A DNA stretch of 64,000 nt from Isosphaeraceae bacterium. GTDB taxonomy: Bacteria > Planctomycetota > Planctomycetia > Isosphaerales > Isosphaeraceae. The notes beneath the pieces are model-generated. The model saw nothing but the letters and a program-made list of their open reading frames with translations. It ran no database searches and was not told the origin of the DNA. This document shows, in pieces, positions 52,133-61,011 of this stretch. The position numbers and the translations under genes are program-made. Numbering within the stretch: the stretch's first letter is position 1; every line of letters starts with the position of its first letter. The stretch is taken from the NCBI GenBank assembly GCA_021324445.1, contig JAJPJC010000322.1:1-64000 (forward strand). Reading direction: 5' to 3'.

Positions 52133-52846
52133 CTACGGACCGGAGGATGGGTGATGGTGGCGGATCGCGGCGAGCCGCTGGGCCAGCATCGCCGGGAACC
52201 GGCCAAACCAACGCTGATTCAGGGGGGAGGGGTGGGGCAGCGGATACAGCACGAGGGACTTGGCCGGCATCTTGGGCGACTCGCTGGCGGGAAGCTGGCA
52301 GGGGAACGCCGTCTCGAACCGGGCCTCCGTCGTGCCGATGGATTGGAATGCCGCGGCATCTCCATACGGCGCAAACCATTGGAACGCCTCGGTACCGAGC
52401 GTGATGACCTGGTCCCCCTTCCAGTATCGGGCCAGCAGTTCCTGGAGGAACGTCCGGAACCGCTGCCGCACGCCTTGGGGATAGGCCTTGTTCCCGGGCG
52501 GCTTGTACGGAACCGTGTTGGTGAGGAGGGCGTATTGAAGGGCTTCCTGGAGCGGGGGCGTCCCCGGGGCCGCCGGCGAGGCGGCCCGGCCGGGATTCCA
52601 GGCCTCGATCAGCCCCAGGCGAACCAGCCGCCCCGCCGCCCCGATCAGCGGCTGACCGGCCGCGACTTCATCCTTGCCCAGGTCGCGCCCGACGATGCAA
52701 ACCGGGGCCTCGAGCGAGCCGGCGAACAGGATCGGGTCCCTCGGGTCACGTCCCGATCGGCGGTAGACCGGCTCGTCGATCGGGAACTCCGCGCGCTCCG
52801 CCTCCCGCCGCACCGCGGCCAGCAGCCTGTCGATGTTCGCTGTCAT
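52133..52846 (-). CDS. uracil-DNA glycosylase superfamily protein
   Basis: A 237-residue UDG-superfamily protein for removal of uracil or related damage from DNA. Motif-like parts: VCIVGRDLGKDEVAAGQPLIGAAGRLV (compare GExPGxxExxxGxPFxGxAG), LTNTVPYKPPGNKAYPQG, and YPLPHPSPLNQRWF (the HPSP-type motif). The iron-sulfur cysteines of families 4 and 5 are absent. The ATG at 52846 lies in a repeat shared with the DUF1080 gene; the frame stays open far upstream but without domain content. Divergent from cimA. Confidence 0.82.
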   Translation of the reverse strand: MTANIDRLLAAVRREAERAEFPIDEPVYRRSGRDPRDPILFAGSLEAPVCIVGRDLGKDEVAAGQPLIGAAGRLVRLGLIEAWNPGRAASPAAPGTPPLQEALQYALLTNTVPYKPPGNKAYPQGVRQRFRTFLQELLARYWKGDQVITLGTEAFQWFAPYGDAAAFQSIGTTEARFETAFPCQLPASESPKMPAKSLVLYPLPHPSPLNQRWFGRFPAMLAQRLAAIRHHHPSSGP

Positions 52847-53003
52847 TGTCCGTGGTCCATTTTGTCCGTTGTCCGTTGTCCGGTGTCCGTTGTATCGTGA
52901 ATGCCACGCGCTTGCGATCCAAGTTCGAGATCCCAGCGGGTTTCCTCTCAGCCAAGGGCCCTGGGCCATCCCCACAACGGACAACGGACAAAAGGACAAA
53001 TGG
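52843..53003. repeat. TTGTCCGTTGTCCG inverted repeats covering two start codons
   Basis: The left array (52857-52894) holds tandem GTCCGTT units; the right array (52972-53000) holds the complement ACGGACAACGGACAA. Flanking on the left, 52843-52860 is exactly the reverse complement of ATGGACCACGGACAATGA at 6609-6626. The UDG start codon is in the left end, and the cimA ribosome-binding site and ATG are in the right end. Confidence 0.85.
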
Positions 53004-54610
53004 CACGCATCTTCATTTACGACACTACGTTGCGCGACGGGAGCCAGGGTGAGGGGGTTCATTTCTCGCTCCAGGATAAGCTGCTGCTCACGGCCCGGCT
53101 GGACGAGCTGGGACTGGACTATATCGAGGGAGGATATCCGCTTTCCAACCCCAAGGACGCCGCCTATTTCCGCGCGGTGCGCGACCGCGAGTTGAAGCAT
53201 GCCAAGATCGCGGCCTTCGGCATGACGCGGCGTCGGGATGTCGCCGCCGAGGACGACGTGGGAATGAAGGCTCTGGTCGCGGCCGAGACTCCCGCGATCA
53301 CGATCGTGGGCAAGAGCTGGGACTTGCACGTCCACGACGTCCTGGGGGTGTCGTTGGAGGAGAACTTGCGGATGATTGGCGACTCGATCGGCTTCTGTAC
53401 GGCGCACACGGCGGAGGTGATTTACGACGCCGAACACTTCTTCGACGGCTTCCGGCGCAATCCCGACTATGCGATGCGGACCCTCCAGGCCGCGGCGGAC
53501 GCCGGCGCCGCCTGGATTGTCCTGTGCGACACCAATGGCGGCGCCCTGCCGGAGGATGTCGCCGAAGCGGTGGCCCAGGTCAAGGCCGCACTCGCCGTGC
53601 CCCTGGGCATCCACACCCACAATGACGGCGACCTGGCCGTGGCCAACGCGCTGGCGGCCGTCCAGCACGGTGCGCGTCAGGTGCAGGGGACGATCAACGG
53701 CCTGGGCGAGCGGTGCGGCAACGTCGATCTGTGCAGCGTGGCCGCCAACCTGGCGTTGAAGTATCCCGGGTATGAACTGCTCCTGCCCGGCCGGCTGGAA
53801 CACCTGACCGAGGTCTCGCGCTATGTCTACGAGACGGCCAACATGAACTTCCGGGCCAATCAGCCGTTCGTGGGGGCCAGTGCGTTCGCCAACAAGGGAG
53901 GCATGCACGTCCACGGGATCCGCAAGAACGCGGCCAGTTACGAGCACATCGACCCGGCGCGGGTCGGCAACGAGCGCCGGGTGCTGGTCAGCGAGCTCTC
54001 CGGCAAGTCGAATATCGCCGAGAAGCTCAGCGAGTACGGGCTGGAGCAGGACGGCGGCTTGCTCGCCCGGGTGCTCGACCGGGTCCAGGACCTGGAGAAC
54101 GAGGGTTATCAGTTCGAGGCGGCCGAGGCCTCGTTCGTGCTCCTGGTCGAGCGGCTGGCCGGCCGTCACCACGCCGCCTTCGAGGTGCTGGGCTACCACG
54201 TCAGCGTCAGCGGCCGGCTGGGCCGGGAGCCGTCGACGTCCACCGAGGCGACCATCAAGCTGCGCGCCGGCAACTCGTTCGAGCACACCGTCAGCGAGGG
54301 AGATGGACCGGTCAACGCGCTGGACGGGGCCTTGCGCAAGGCCCTGGAGGGCCACTTCCCCCGCCTCAAGGAGATGCACCTGGTCGATTACAAGGTCCGG
54401 GTGATCAACGCGCGGGCCGGCACCGCCGCGCGGGTCCGCGTCGTCATCGAGAGCCAGGACAACGACGACGTCTGGGGGACCGTCGGCGTCTCGGAGAACG
54501 TGATCGAGGCGAGCTGGCTGGCTCTGGCCGATGCGTTTGAATATAAGCTCGCCAAGGACGCGGGGGCCGTCTCCTCATCCAAGCGGGTCCCGATCGAATC
54601 GACCGCCTGA
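53000..54610 (+). CDS. cimA: (R)-citramalate synthase
   Basis: A 536-residue enzyme of the LeuA/CimA family, joining acetyl-CoA and pyruvate to citramalate in the threonine-independent route to isoleucine. Motifs: IYDTTLRDGSQGEGVHFS, LDYIEGGYPLSNPKD (the YP in place of the leucine-type pocket favours citramalate synthase), VLCDTNGGALPEDV, GIHTHNDGDLAVAN, GTINGLGERCGNVDLC, and FANKGGMHVHGIRKN. The C-terminal regulatory domain is present. Start at 53000: AAGGA 5' of ATG, both inside a repeat. Homocitrate or isopropylmalate synthase activity cannot be fully excluded. Confidence 0.88.
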   Translation: MARIFIYDTTLRDGSQGEGVHFSLQDKLLLTARLDELGLDYIEGGYPLSNPKDAAYFRAVRDRELKHAKIAAFGMTRRRDVAAEDDVGMKALVAAETPAITIVGKSWDLHVHDVLGVSLEENLRMIGDSIGFCTAHTAEVIYDAEHFFDGFRRNPDYAMRTLQAAADAGAAWIVLCDTNGGALPEDVAEAVAQVKAALAVPLGIHTHNDGDLAVANALAAVQHGARQVQGTINGLGERCGNVDLCSVAANLALKYPGYELLLPGRLEHLTEVSRYVYETANMNFRANQPFVGASAFANKGGMHVHGIRKNAASYEHIDPARVGNERRVLVSELSGKSNIAEKLSEYGLEQDGGLLARVLDRVQDLENEGYQFEAAEASFVLLVERLAGRHHAAFEVLGYHVSVSGRLGREPSTSTEATIKLRAGNSFEHTVSEGDGPVNALDGALRKALEGHFPRLKEMHLVDYKVRVINARAGTAARVRVVIESQDNDDVWGTVGVSENVIEASWLALADAFEYKLAKDAGAVSSSKRVPIESTA

Positions 54611-54620
54611 GTCCTCATGG

Positions 54621-54642
54621 AGGTCAGGCTCAAGCCTGACCT
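54621..54642. repeat. single TCAGGCT...AGCCTGA palindrome
   Basis: AGGTCAGGCTCAAGCCTGACCT is a near-perfect 22-base palindrome, a single unit of the family at 6506-6566 and 34750-34804. It sits between cimA and the DinB gene, 24 bases before the latter's start. Confidence 0.85.
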
Positions 54643-54665
54643 ACTTGCACCCGGAGAGAACCGAC

Positions 54666-55166
54666 ATGGCCCAATCCCCCTCTTCCTCAGATCTGGCCCG
54701 CCTGACGGCCGACGAGTTCGGCCGGTACTTCCGCCACCTGGCGTCGCGCGTCGAACGCGCCGTGCGCTCGGTCACGGAAGAGCAGCTCTGGACCAAGCCG
54801 TTCCCGTTCGGCAACAGCATCGGCCACCTGGTCCTGCACCTGACCGGCAACCTGAATCATTACATCGGGGCCCGTGTTGCCGGCACCGGCTACGTCCGCC
54901 ATCGCGAGCACGAGTTCACCGACCCGGTGCGCCATCCCACCGAGGAACTCCTGGCCAACTTCCACCGGGCGGTGGACCTGGTCGTCCAGACGATCGAATC
55001 CCAGGACGCCGCCACGCTGGCCACGCCGGTCGCCGATGAGCCGCCCGTGCAAACCCGGCTCGGCTTGTTCCTGGTCTGCGCCGCCCACCTGAACAACCAC
55101 ATCGGCCAGATGAGCTACCTGGTCCAGGCGCTCCAGGCCAGCACCCAGGAGCCGCCGGTGTGGTGA
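54666..55166 (+). CDS. DinB superfamily protein (putative metal-dependent thiol S-transferase fold)
   Basis: A 166-residue four-helix-bundle DinB/YfiT-type protein. FPFGNSIGHLVLHLTGNLNHYIG and the C-terminal CAAHLNNHIGQMSYLVQAL give the His residues that form the family's metal site. Some members transfer bacillithiol or mycothiol; function here is not known. The start at 54666 (MAQSPSSSDL) is supported by GGAGAG upstream; the frame before it includes repeat sequence. Possibly expressed with cimA. Confidence 0.85.
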   Translation: MAQSPSSSDLARLTADEFGRYFRHLASRVERAVRSVTEEQLWTKPFPFGNSIGHLVLHLTGNLNHYIGARVAGTGYVRHREHEFTDPVRHPTEELLANFHRAVDLVVQTIESQDAATLATPVADEPPVQTRLGLFLVCAAHLNNHIGQMSYLVQALQASTQEPPVW

Positions 55167-55218
55167 GGAGCGCGCCCGGACCATCCTGCATGGAGAGTGC
55201 TTGCATTCGCGAACCCGG

Positions 55219-55247
55219 TTGAGCGCCCGGAGTGTCCGTCCTATAAT
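55219..55247 (+). promoter_or_regulatory. sigma-70-type promoter
   Basis: TTGAGC (55219-55224), a 17-base spacer, and a perfect TATAAT (55242-55247). The elements lie 57 bases before the start of the gene pair at 55304 and are in an intergenic gap. Good match in a genome this GC-rich. Confidence 0.6.
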
Positions 55248-55303
55248 CACTTGGGACTTGGCGGGCCTGAACCAGGTCCGTCGTTGAGGCTGCGGAGGGG
55301 ATC

Positions 55304-55606
55304 ATGGACATCACGCAGGAGTTCTTGGTACTCCCTTGCGAGGGAGGCGTTCGGGTCTACGGCGTCCACGACTTCCCCTCGGGAACCTGGGTCGGCCGTG
55401 ATGCTCAGAAGCTGCATGTTGTCGGGCCGGTCTGGGTCAGGCCGCCACGGCCGGAACTCACCGCGGCCCAATGGGAGAAGTGGCAGGACATCCTCCGAGA
55501 GGCCGGGTTTTCGGTCACGGTCGGGCCATTCTGGACGTCAACGCCGAGCGGCCGCTACCACCTCCTGGAGGACGTCAGGGATGAGTTACTCCGTTCAGCT
55601 CGATGA
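55304..55606 (+). CDS. unrecognised 100-residue protein, first of an overlapping pair
   Basis: A soluble protein (MDITQEFLVLPCEGGVRVYG; VGRDAQKLHVVGPVWVRPP; TAAQWEKWQDILREAGFSV; GPFWTSTPSGRYHLLEDV). Beta-rich first half and helical second half. I do not recognise the family. Its 3' end overlaps the next gene by 26 bases, and a strong promoter stands upstream, so the two are a coupled unit. Size and coupling resemble a toxin-antitoxin pair, but neither member has a diagnostic motif. Composition matches the host. Confidence 0.55.
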   Translation: MDITQEFLVLPCEGGVRVYGVHDFPSGTWVGRDAQKLHVVGPVWVRPPRPELTAAQWEKWQDILREAGFSVTVGPFWTSTPSGRYHLLEDVRDELLRSAR

Positions 55607-55877
55607 CGACGTCAAGGCCAAGATCACGGCCTGGGGGCTGCCAAAGGAAGGGATCGGCGCGATCCTGCAGCGCATGGACGAACTCCGAGAGGAGCCCAGC
55701 CGGAACCTGCTTCGGGTTGAATCCTCGCCCCATCCCCTTCAGACCGACATCGTCTATCGTGATCCCGGCCCACCGGCACGGGATTGCTTGATTGTCCTGT
55801 TCGTGCGCTATGGCGTCGACGAAGAGACCTTGAGGATCGTCGATTGCGACCGGTATTTCGATGATAAACTCGCTTGA
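55581..55877 (+). CDS. unrecognised 98-residue protein, second of an overlapping pair
   Basis: A small protein (MSYSVQLDDDVKAKITAWGL; IGAILQRMDELREEPSRNLLRVES; DIVYRDPGPPARDCLIVLFVRYGVDEETLRIVDCDRYFD). The helix-then-beta-sheet order is like that of the RelE/ParE toxins, but the basic catalytic residues are not evident and it is acidic. GGAGG at 55567-55571 is nine bases before the ATG. It ends shortly before valS (46 bases). Confidence 0.55.
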   Translation: MSYSVQLDDDVKAKITAWGLPKEGIGAILQRMDELREEPSRNLLRVESSPHPLQTDIVYRDPGPPARDCLIVLFVRYGVDEETLRIVDCDRYFDDKLA

Positions 55878-55923
55878 TCATTCGCCGAGGTCTTCTCGCC
55901 GGCCCAACGTTCCAAAATCAAGC

Positions 55924-58728
55924 ATGAGCACACCAGACCTCCCCAAGCAATATGATCCCCAGGACGCCCAGCGCCGCGGGTATGCGCTGTGGCTGGAGCA
56001 GGGCTATTTCCACGCCGATCCGGCCAGCGGCAAGCCGCCGTACTGCATCGTGATCCCGCCGCCGAACGTCACCGGCGCCCTGCACCTGGGCCACGCGCTG
56101 AACAACACCCTGCAAGACGTCCTGATCCGATGGCGGCGGATGCAGGGTTACGACGCCCTCTGGATGCCCGGCACCGACCACGCCGGCATCGCCACCCAGG
56201 CCGTCGTCGAGAAGCGGCTGCTCGAGGAGGAGAAGAAGACCCGGCACGACCTGGGCCGCGCGGCGCTGGTCGAGCGGATCTGGGCCTGGAAGGACGAATA
56301 CGAGGCCCGCATCCTCAGCCAGCTCCGGCTCATGGGCTGCTCGTGCGACTGGGATCGGACGCGGTTCACCCTCGACGAGGTCTGCTCGCGCGCCGTCCGG
56401 CGCACGTTCTTCAACCTGTTCCGAGCGGGGAAGATCTTCCGGGGCAAGCGGCTGGTCAACTGGGACACCCAGCTCCGCACCGCCGTGGCCGACGATGAGA
56501 TTTATTATGAAGAGGTCCCGGGCCATCTCTGGACGATCCAGTATCCCATCGCCGACTCGGCAAGTCGGGAGGTCCTGCACATCGCCACGACCCGGCCCGA
56601 GACCATGCTGGGCGACACGGCGGTCGCCGTCCATCCCGACGACCCGCGCTACCGCCATCTCATCGGCAAGCTCGTCGACCTGCCCTTGACCGGTCGTCGC
56701 ATCCCGATCATCGCCGATGGCGTCCTCGTGGATCCGTCCTTCGGCACCGGGGTGGTCAAGGTCACCCCCGGCCACGATCCCAACGACTACCAGGCAGGGC
56801 TGCGCAACCGCCTGCCGATGATCAACCTGCTCAACCCCGACGGGACCTACAACGAGAACGCCGGCAAGTACGCCGGACTCGACCGGCTGGTGGTCCGCAA
56901 GCGCGTCGTCGAGGACCTCAAGGCACTCGGCCTGCTGGAACGGGTCGATTCGTACCTGGTTCGCCTCAACCACTCGGACCGGAGCAAGACGCCGATCGAG
57001 CCATACCTGTCGGATCAGTGGTTTGTCCGCATGGGGGACGACCCGGACGGAACCCCCGGCTTCGCCCAGCAGGCGATGGATGCGGTCACTTCGGGCCGGG
57101 TCCGGATCCATCCGGAGCGTTATGCCAAGAGCTATCTCGACTGGCTGGGCGAGAAGCGGGACTGGTGCATCAGCCGGCAGCTCTGGTGGGGGCACCGGAT
57201 CCCGATCTGGTATTGCGAGACGTGCACTGAAGCCGATCTCCAGCGCGGGTTTGCCGGCCGCGACGACGTCGCCTGGCGGCCGGGCGAGTCGGGCGGCTGG
57301 CTGGTCTGCGCCGAGGCCGACCTGGCCGGCGACGAGCTGGGGGCGACCCATCCGCTCACCCAGGACCCCGACGTCCTCGATACCTGGTTCAGCTCGGCCT
57401 TGTGGCCGCACTCGACCCTGGGCTGGCCGGAGGAGACTCCCGAGCTGAAGCGGTATTACCCGACCAGCGTCTTGTCGACGGCCCGCGACATCATCACGCT
57501 CTGGGTGGCGCGGATGGTGATCTTCGGCCTGTTCAATCGCCGGGATGTTCCCTTCCGCGACGTCTACATCCACCCGGTCATCCAGGATGGCCAGGGGAAG
57601 CGGATGTCGAAATCGGCGGGCAACGGCGTCGACCCGGCTGATATCATCGAGATGTACGGCGCCGACGCGTTGCGCTACACCCTGTCCGCCGGCGCGACCG
57701 AGACCCAGGACCTGCGGATGCCGGTCGAGGCGGTGAAGTTCTCCGACGGCCGGACCGTGAACACCTCCGAGCGGTTCGAGCAGGGGCGGAACTTCGCCAA
57801 CAAGTTCTGGAATGCGGCCCGGTTCGCGTTGATGAACCTGGAGGGTTACAAGCCGGCGGCGACCGATCGAGCCGCGCTGCCGGTCGAGGATCGCTGGATC
57901 CTCGACGACCTGGACCGGACGATTGCCGGCGTGACCTCCGAGCTGGAGCAATTCCAGTTCGCCGAGGCGTCGCGGCGGTTGCGGGACTTCATCTGGGGCG
58001 AGTTCTGCGACTGGTACGTCGAATTCATCAAGGGCCGGCTCCGCGACCCGGCGGCGCGACCGGTCGCCCAGCGAGTGCTGGCGGCGGTGCTGGATGCGCT
58101 CTGCCGGCTGCTCCATCCGATCATGCCCTTCGTGACCGAACAGGTCTGGCAGGGCCTGGCCGGGGTCGCGCCGGTGCGGGGGCTGCCCGAGCCGGCGATC
58201 GCGGAGGCAAGCGTCTGCATCGCCGCCTGGCCGCAACCTCTGGGCTGGTCGGACGAAACGGCTGGGAAGACCGTCGCGCAGTGGTGCGAGGCGATCAAGG
58301 CGATTCGCAACCTCCGTGCCGAGCGGAACGTCCCGAAGCAGGCCAAGATCGCGCCGATCCTCGTCGCCCAGGGCACGGTCGCCGAGTGGCTCAGGCAGGG
58401 CGAGTCGTACCTCCGCAGCCTCTCGCCGGCCGAGTCGGTGACCGTCGTCGCATCGGTCGAGCGCCCGGCGGAATGCGCGGTCGCCGTCTTGCCCGAGGCC
58501 GAGATCATCCTGCCGCTGGCGGGCTTGATCGACGCGGAGGTGGAGCGGGCCAAGCTGCGCAAGACCCTGGCCGACCTCGAGCGCCAGATCGGGGGCCACC
58601 GCAGCAAGCTGGGCAACGAGGGATTCGTCGCCCGGGCGCCGGCCGCGGTGGTCGAGCAGGCCCGGTCCAAGCTTGCGGAACTCGAGTCGCAGCGCGAGGC
58701 CGTCCTCCAGCTCCTGGAGCGCGGTTGA
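55924..58728 (+). CDS. valS: valyl-tRNA synthetase
   Basis: A 934-residue class I aminoacyl-tRNA synthetase charging tRNA-Val. PPPNVTGALHLGHALNN holds the HIGH motif (His54). Connective-peptide editing domain: ARPETMLGDTAVAVHPDDPRY-like TTRPETMLGDTAVAVHPDD. GKRMSKSAGNG contains KMSKS (residues 560-564 RMSKS). The anticodon-binding domain and a C-terminal coiled-coil arm (DLERQIGGHRSKL) complete it. The start MSTPDLPKQYDPQ at 55924 gives the normal N-terminus. Length and domain order are standard. Confidence 0.97.
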   Translation: MSTPDLPKQYDPQDAQRRGYALWLEQGYFHADPASGKPPYCIVIPPPNVTGALHLGHALNNTLQDVLIRWRRMQGYDALWMPGTDHAGIATQAVVEKRLLEEEKKTRHDLGRAALVERIWAWKDEYEARILSQLRLMGCSCDWDRTRFTLDEVCSRAVRRTFFNLFRAGKIFRGKRLVNWDTQLRTAVADDEIYYEEVPGHLWTIQYPIADSASREVLHIATTRPETMLGDTAVAVHPDDPRYRHLIGKLVDLPLTGRRIPIIADGVLVDPSFGTGVVKVTPGHDPNDYQAGLRNRLPMINLLNPDGTYNENAGKYAGLDRLVVRKRVVEDLKALGLLERVDSYLVRLNHSDRSKTPIEPYLSDQWFVRMGDDPDGTPGFAQQAMDAVTSGRVRIHPERYAKSYLDWLGEKRDWCISRQLWWGHRIPIWYCETCTEADLQRGFAGRDDVAWRPGESGGWLVCAEADLAGDELGATHPLTQDPDVLDTWFSSALWPHSTLGWPEETPELKRYYPTSVLSTARDIITLWVARMVIFGLFNRRDVPFRDVYIHPVIQDGQGKRMSKSAGNGVDPADIIEMYGADALRYTLSAGATETQDLRMPVEAVKFSDGRTVNTSERFEQGRNFANKFWNAARFALMNLEGYKPAATDRAALPVEDRWILDDLDRTIAGVTSELEQFQFAEASRRLRDFIWGEFCDWYVEFIKGRLRDPAARPVAQRVLAAVLDALCRLLHPIMPFVTEQVWQGLAGVAPVRGLPEPAIAEASVCIAAWPQPLGWSDETAGKTVAQWCEAIKAIRNLRAERNVPKQAKIAPILVAQGTVAEWLRQGESYLRSLSPAESVTVVASVERPAECAVAVLPEAEIILPLAGLIDAEVERAKLRKTLADLERQIGGHRSKLGNEGFVARAPAAVVEQARSKLAELESQREAVLQLLERG

Positions 58729-58800
58729 CCGAGCTGCTGCTCCTTTGTGGCGCTTTGTGGGAGACCGGACGTCGACGCCAGCTCAGGCAGATCCGGTCCC

Positions 58801-60027
58801 TCAGCGCAGCGCCAGGGCGTGCGAGCGCGTCGCGGCCGTGTTGAACAGCTCTCGGGCCGCCGGCTGCACCTTGGGCCGGGTCATCTCGAATCCCTCGACG
58901 CGCAGGGGCTCGATGATCTTGTTGGTCAGGTTCTCGATGGCCGTCAGCGGCTCCCCCTGGTCGGGGCAGACGAACGAGTAGGCGACGCCGTCCTTGCCCA
59001 TGCGTCCGGTCCGGCCAATCCGGTGCACATAGTTCTCCGGGTCGTCGGGGAGATCGTAATTGATCACGTGGCTGATGCCCTCGACATCGATGCCCCGGCC
59101 GACGACGTCGGTCGCCACCAGCACGGTGATCTGGCCGCTGCGGAACCCGCGCATCACCTGGTCCCGGGTCGACTGCGGCAGGTCGCCGTGGATGGCGGCG
59201 ACCCCGGAGACCACCCGGCGCAGCCGCTCGGCCAGCCGGTCGGCGCCCCGCTTGGTCCGGGTGAAGATGATGCACTGCCGCGGCCGCTCGCGCCGCAGCA
59301 GGTGAATCAACAGCTCCGCCTTCCGATCCGGTTGCACCGTGACGTAAAACTGCTGGATCGTCTCGACCGAGGGTTCGTCCCGCGACAGGTTGACCTCCAG
59401 CGGATCGTACATGAAGCGTTGGGCCAGCCGCCGCACATCGGCGTTGATCGTCGCCGACAAGAGCAAGGTCTGGCGTGGGCTGGGGAGCTGGCGGAGGATC
59501 CGCTCGATGTCGGGCCGGAACCCGATGTCGAGCATCCGGTCAGCCTCATCCAGGACGACGTGGACGATGTCGCCCAGATAAAGAGTCCGCCGCTGAATGT
59601 GGTCGAGCACGCGGCCGGGCGTGCCGACGACCAGGTCGACGCCGCGGTGCAGGGCCCGGAGCTGGCGCTCGATCGGTTCCCCGCCGAAGACTCCGCAGAC
59701 GGCGACATCCCGCCCCGCGGCCAGCTTCTGGAGCTCGCCGACGATCTGCTGAGTCAGCTCGCGTGTCGGGGCCAGGATGATGGCCTGGGGACCCCGCCCT
59801 CGGGTCTCCAGCATCTCGATCAGCGGGATGCCGAACGCGGCCGTCTTGCCGGTCCCCGTCTTGGCCTGGCCAATGACGTCAAGGCCCGCGAGCGCTTCAG
59901 GGATGAACGCCGCTTGGATGGGGGTCGGCGTCAGGTAGCGGGCGTGCGCGAGAGCCCGGAGCATGGTCGGGCTCAGGTCCATGGACTGGAACCCTGTCCT
60001 GGGCTCCGCTTCAACTCGGCGAATCAA
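58801..60027 (-). CDS. DEAD-box RNA helicase
   Basis: A 408-residue DEAD-box helicase of the RhlE/CsdA-like type, unwinding RNA with ATP. Motifs: Q motif FQSMDLSP...TPTPIQ, Walker A AKTGTGKT, PTRELTQQ, VLDEADRMLD, SATI, IIFTRTKRGADRLAE, TDVVGRGIDVEGISHVINYDLP, YVHRIGRTGR. The chosen start is TTG at 60027: it has GGAGGG four bases upstream and keeps the conserved Phe of the Q motif, which the ATG at 59982 would lose. The protein ends soon after the helicase core, without a long tail. It converges with valS. Confidence 0.9.
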   Translation of the reverse strand: MIRRVEAEPRTGFQSMDLSPTMLRALAHARYLTPTPIQAAFIPEALAGLDVIGQAKTGTGKTAAFGIPLIEMLETRGRGPQAIILAPTRELTQQIVGELQKLAAGRDVAVCGVFGGEPIERQLRALHRGVDLVVGTPGRVLDHIQRRTLYLGDIVHVVLDEADRMLDIGFRPDIERILRQLPSPRQTLLLSATINADVRRLAQRFMYDPLEVNLSRDEPSVETIQQFYVTVQPDRKAELLIHLLRRERPRQCIIFTRTKRGADRLAERLRRVVSGVAAIHGDLPQSTRDQVMRGFRSGQITVLVATDVVGRGIDVEGISHVINYDLPDDPENYVHRIGRTGRMGKDGVAYSFVCPDQGEPLTAIENLTNKIIEPLRVEGFEMTRPKVQPAARELFNTAATRSHALALR

Positions 60028-60616
60028 ACAACCCTCCAAAAACAATCGTCTGAGAATCCTTGGACAACGCGTGTGGGTCAGGTCGCACCGCTCTGGGGGC
60101 TGGTGGTCGTTCCACCCTGCAACCGGCAGGGGCCAGCAGCACTGCGGGAGAATCCTGCCGGGCAGGATTCGATCCTCCGTACCGCGATCGGCAGACCAGG
60201 CTCCGGCGACGCAACTTTGGAGCCGCCAGTCGGCTGGCGGCGACCCCTCCTGCCTTGGGAGCAACACCTTGACTGCTCTCATCCTATCCGTTTAACCCAA
60301 GTTCGTCAAAGGCAATGCGCCCGCGCACCGGCCGAGGGCCGCGCCTGGCGGCGCGGCGGGAGCGACACGGGCTCAAATCGGCCGCGCCGCCGGGGGCGAA
60401 AATGGCTGGGCGAACGCTTGCTCCGGGGTGGGCCGGCGCGCTAGTGTCTAGGGAGGGGGATTTCCTTCGGTTTCGGCGCGGAGGGCTCGCCGGGCGACGT
60501 GGCAACAGCTCGACCGTGGGGTCGTTGCTCCGCCCCGGCGGGAGGGGCGAAATCGGGGTCGATGCCCCCTGTGCACGGACCCGTTCTCTGGTCACTACGG
60601 AAGAGGAGCCAAGGCC
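60028..60616. other. 589-base intergenic region, no gene recognised
   Basis: Divergent region between the helicase and a small conserved gene. Long frames here have Arg/Gly/Pro-rich, shadow-like translations. I see no clear hairpin, promoter or RNA gene. The helicase mRNA leader may be long, as in cold-shock helicases, but there is no direct sign. Confidence 0.4.
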
Positions 60617-60823
60617 GTGGCCGATCAACCAGCCGCCGCTGATTTGCAGCAGAAGTACCGGCAGTTTCTCGACTTATTGCCCCTGACCATCACGCTGGCC
60701 GGACTCCCCCCCAGCGAGGGCCGGCTCTTCAGCGAGGAGCAGATGGAAGCGCGCGGGATCACCATCCGCGCCGCCTATCGCGTGGCCCGGACGGTCGCGA
60801 AAGAATGCCTGGGCGGATCGTAA
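60617..60823 (+). CDS. small conserved-looking protein, unknown function
   Basis: A 68-residue soluble protein (MADQPAAADLQQKYRQFLDL, LTITLAGLPPSEGRLFSEEQ, GITIRAAYRVARTVAKECL). The GTG at 60617 has GAGGAG about eight bases upstream. The composition and helices look real; proteins like this (a QFLDLLPLTITLAGLP stretch) recur in planctomycetes. No function known. Confidence 0.6.
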   Translation: MADQPAAADLQQKYRQFLDLLPLTITLAGLPPSEGRLFSEEQMEARGITIRAAYRVARTVAKECLGGS

Positions 60824-61011
60824 GACCGTTGCCGATCGGGTGCGCCGCGGCGGGGGGATTCTCATCAGCCGTGCTGTTCGAGGGCCGGGGAGAAACCGAT
60901 AAGACAATCGCGAGGCGAGCGGCCGGAGGGAATTCGCCGCCGAGTTATACGCCGGCCCGCTCGCCTCGCCAGTCGATTCCGGCACCCCCCACGAGAAAGG
61001 CCCACGACGCG

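Noticed and set aside
52847-54379. Upstream extension of the UDG-like gene across cimA
   Set aside because: The minus frame stays open to 54379, but everything before 52846 is antisense to cimA and includes repeat sequence; the domain begins at MTANID.
55918-58599. 893-codon open frame antisense to valS
   Set aside because: Its translation is a mirror of the valS codon pattern (Arg/Leu/Gly/Asp-rich, no domain). High GC leaves the antisense frame open.
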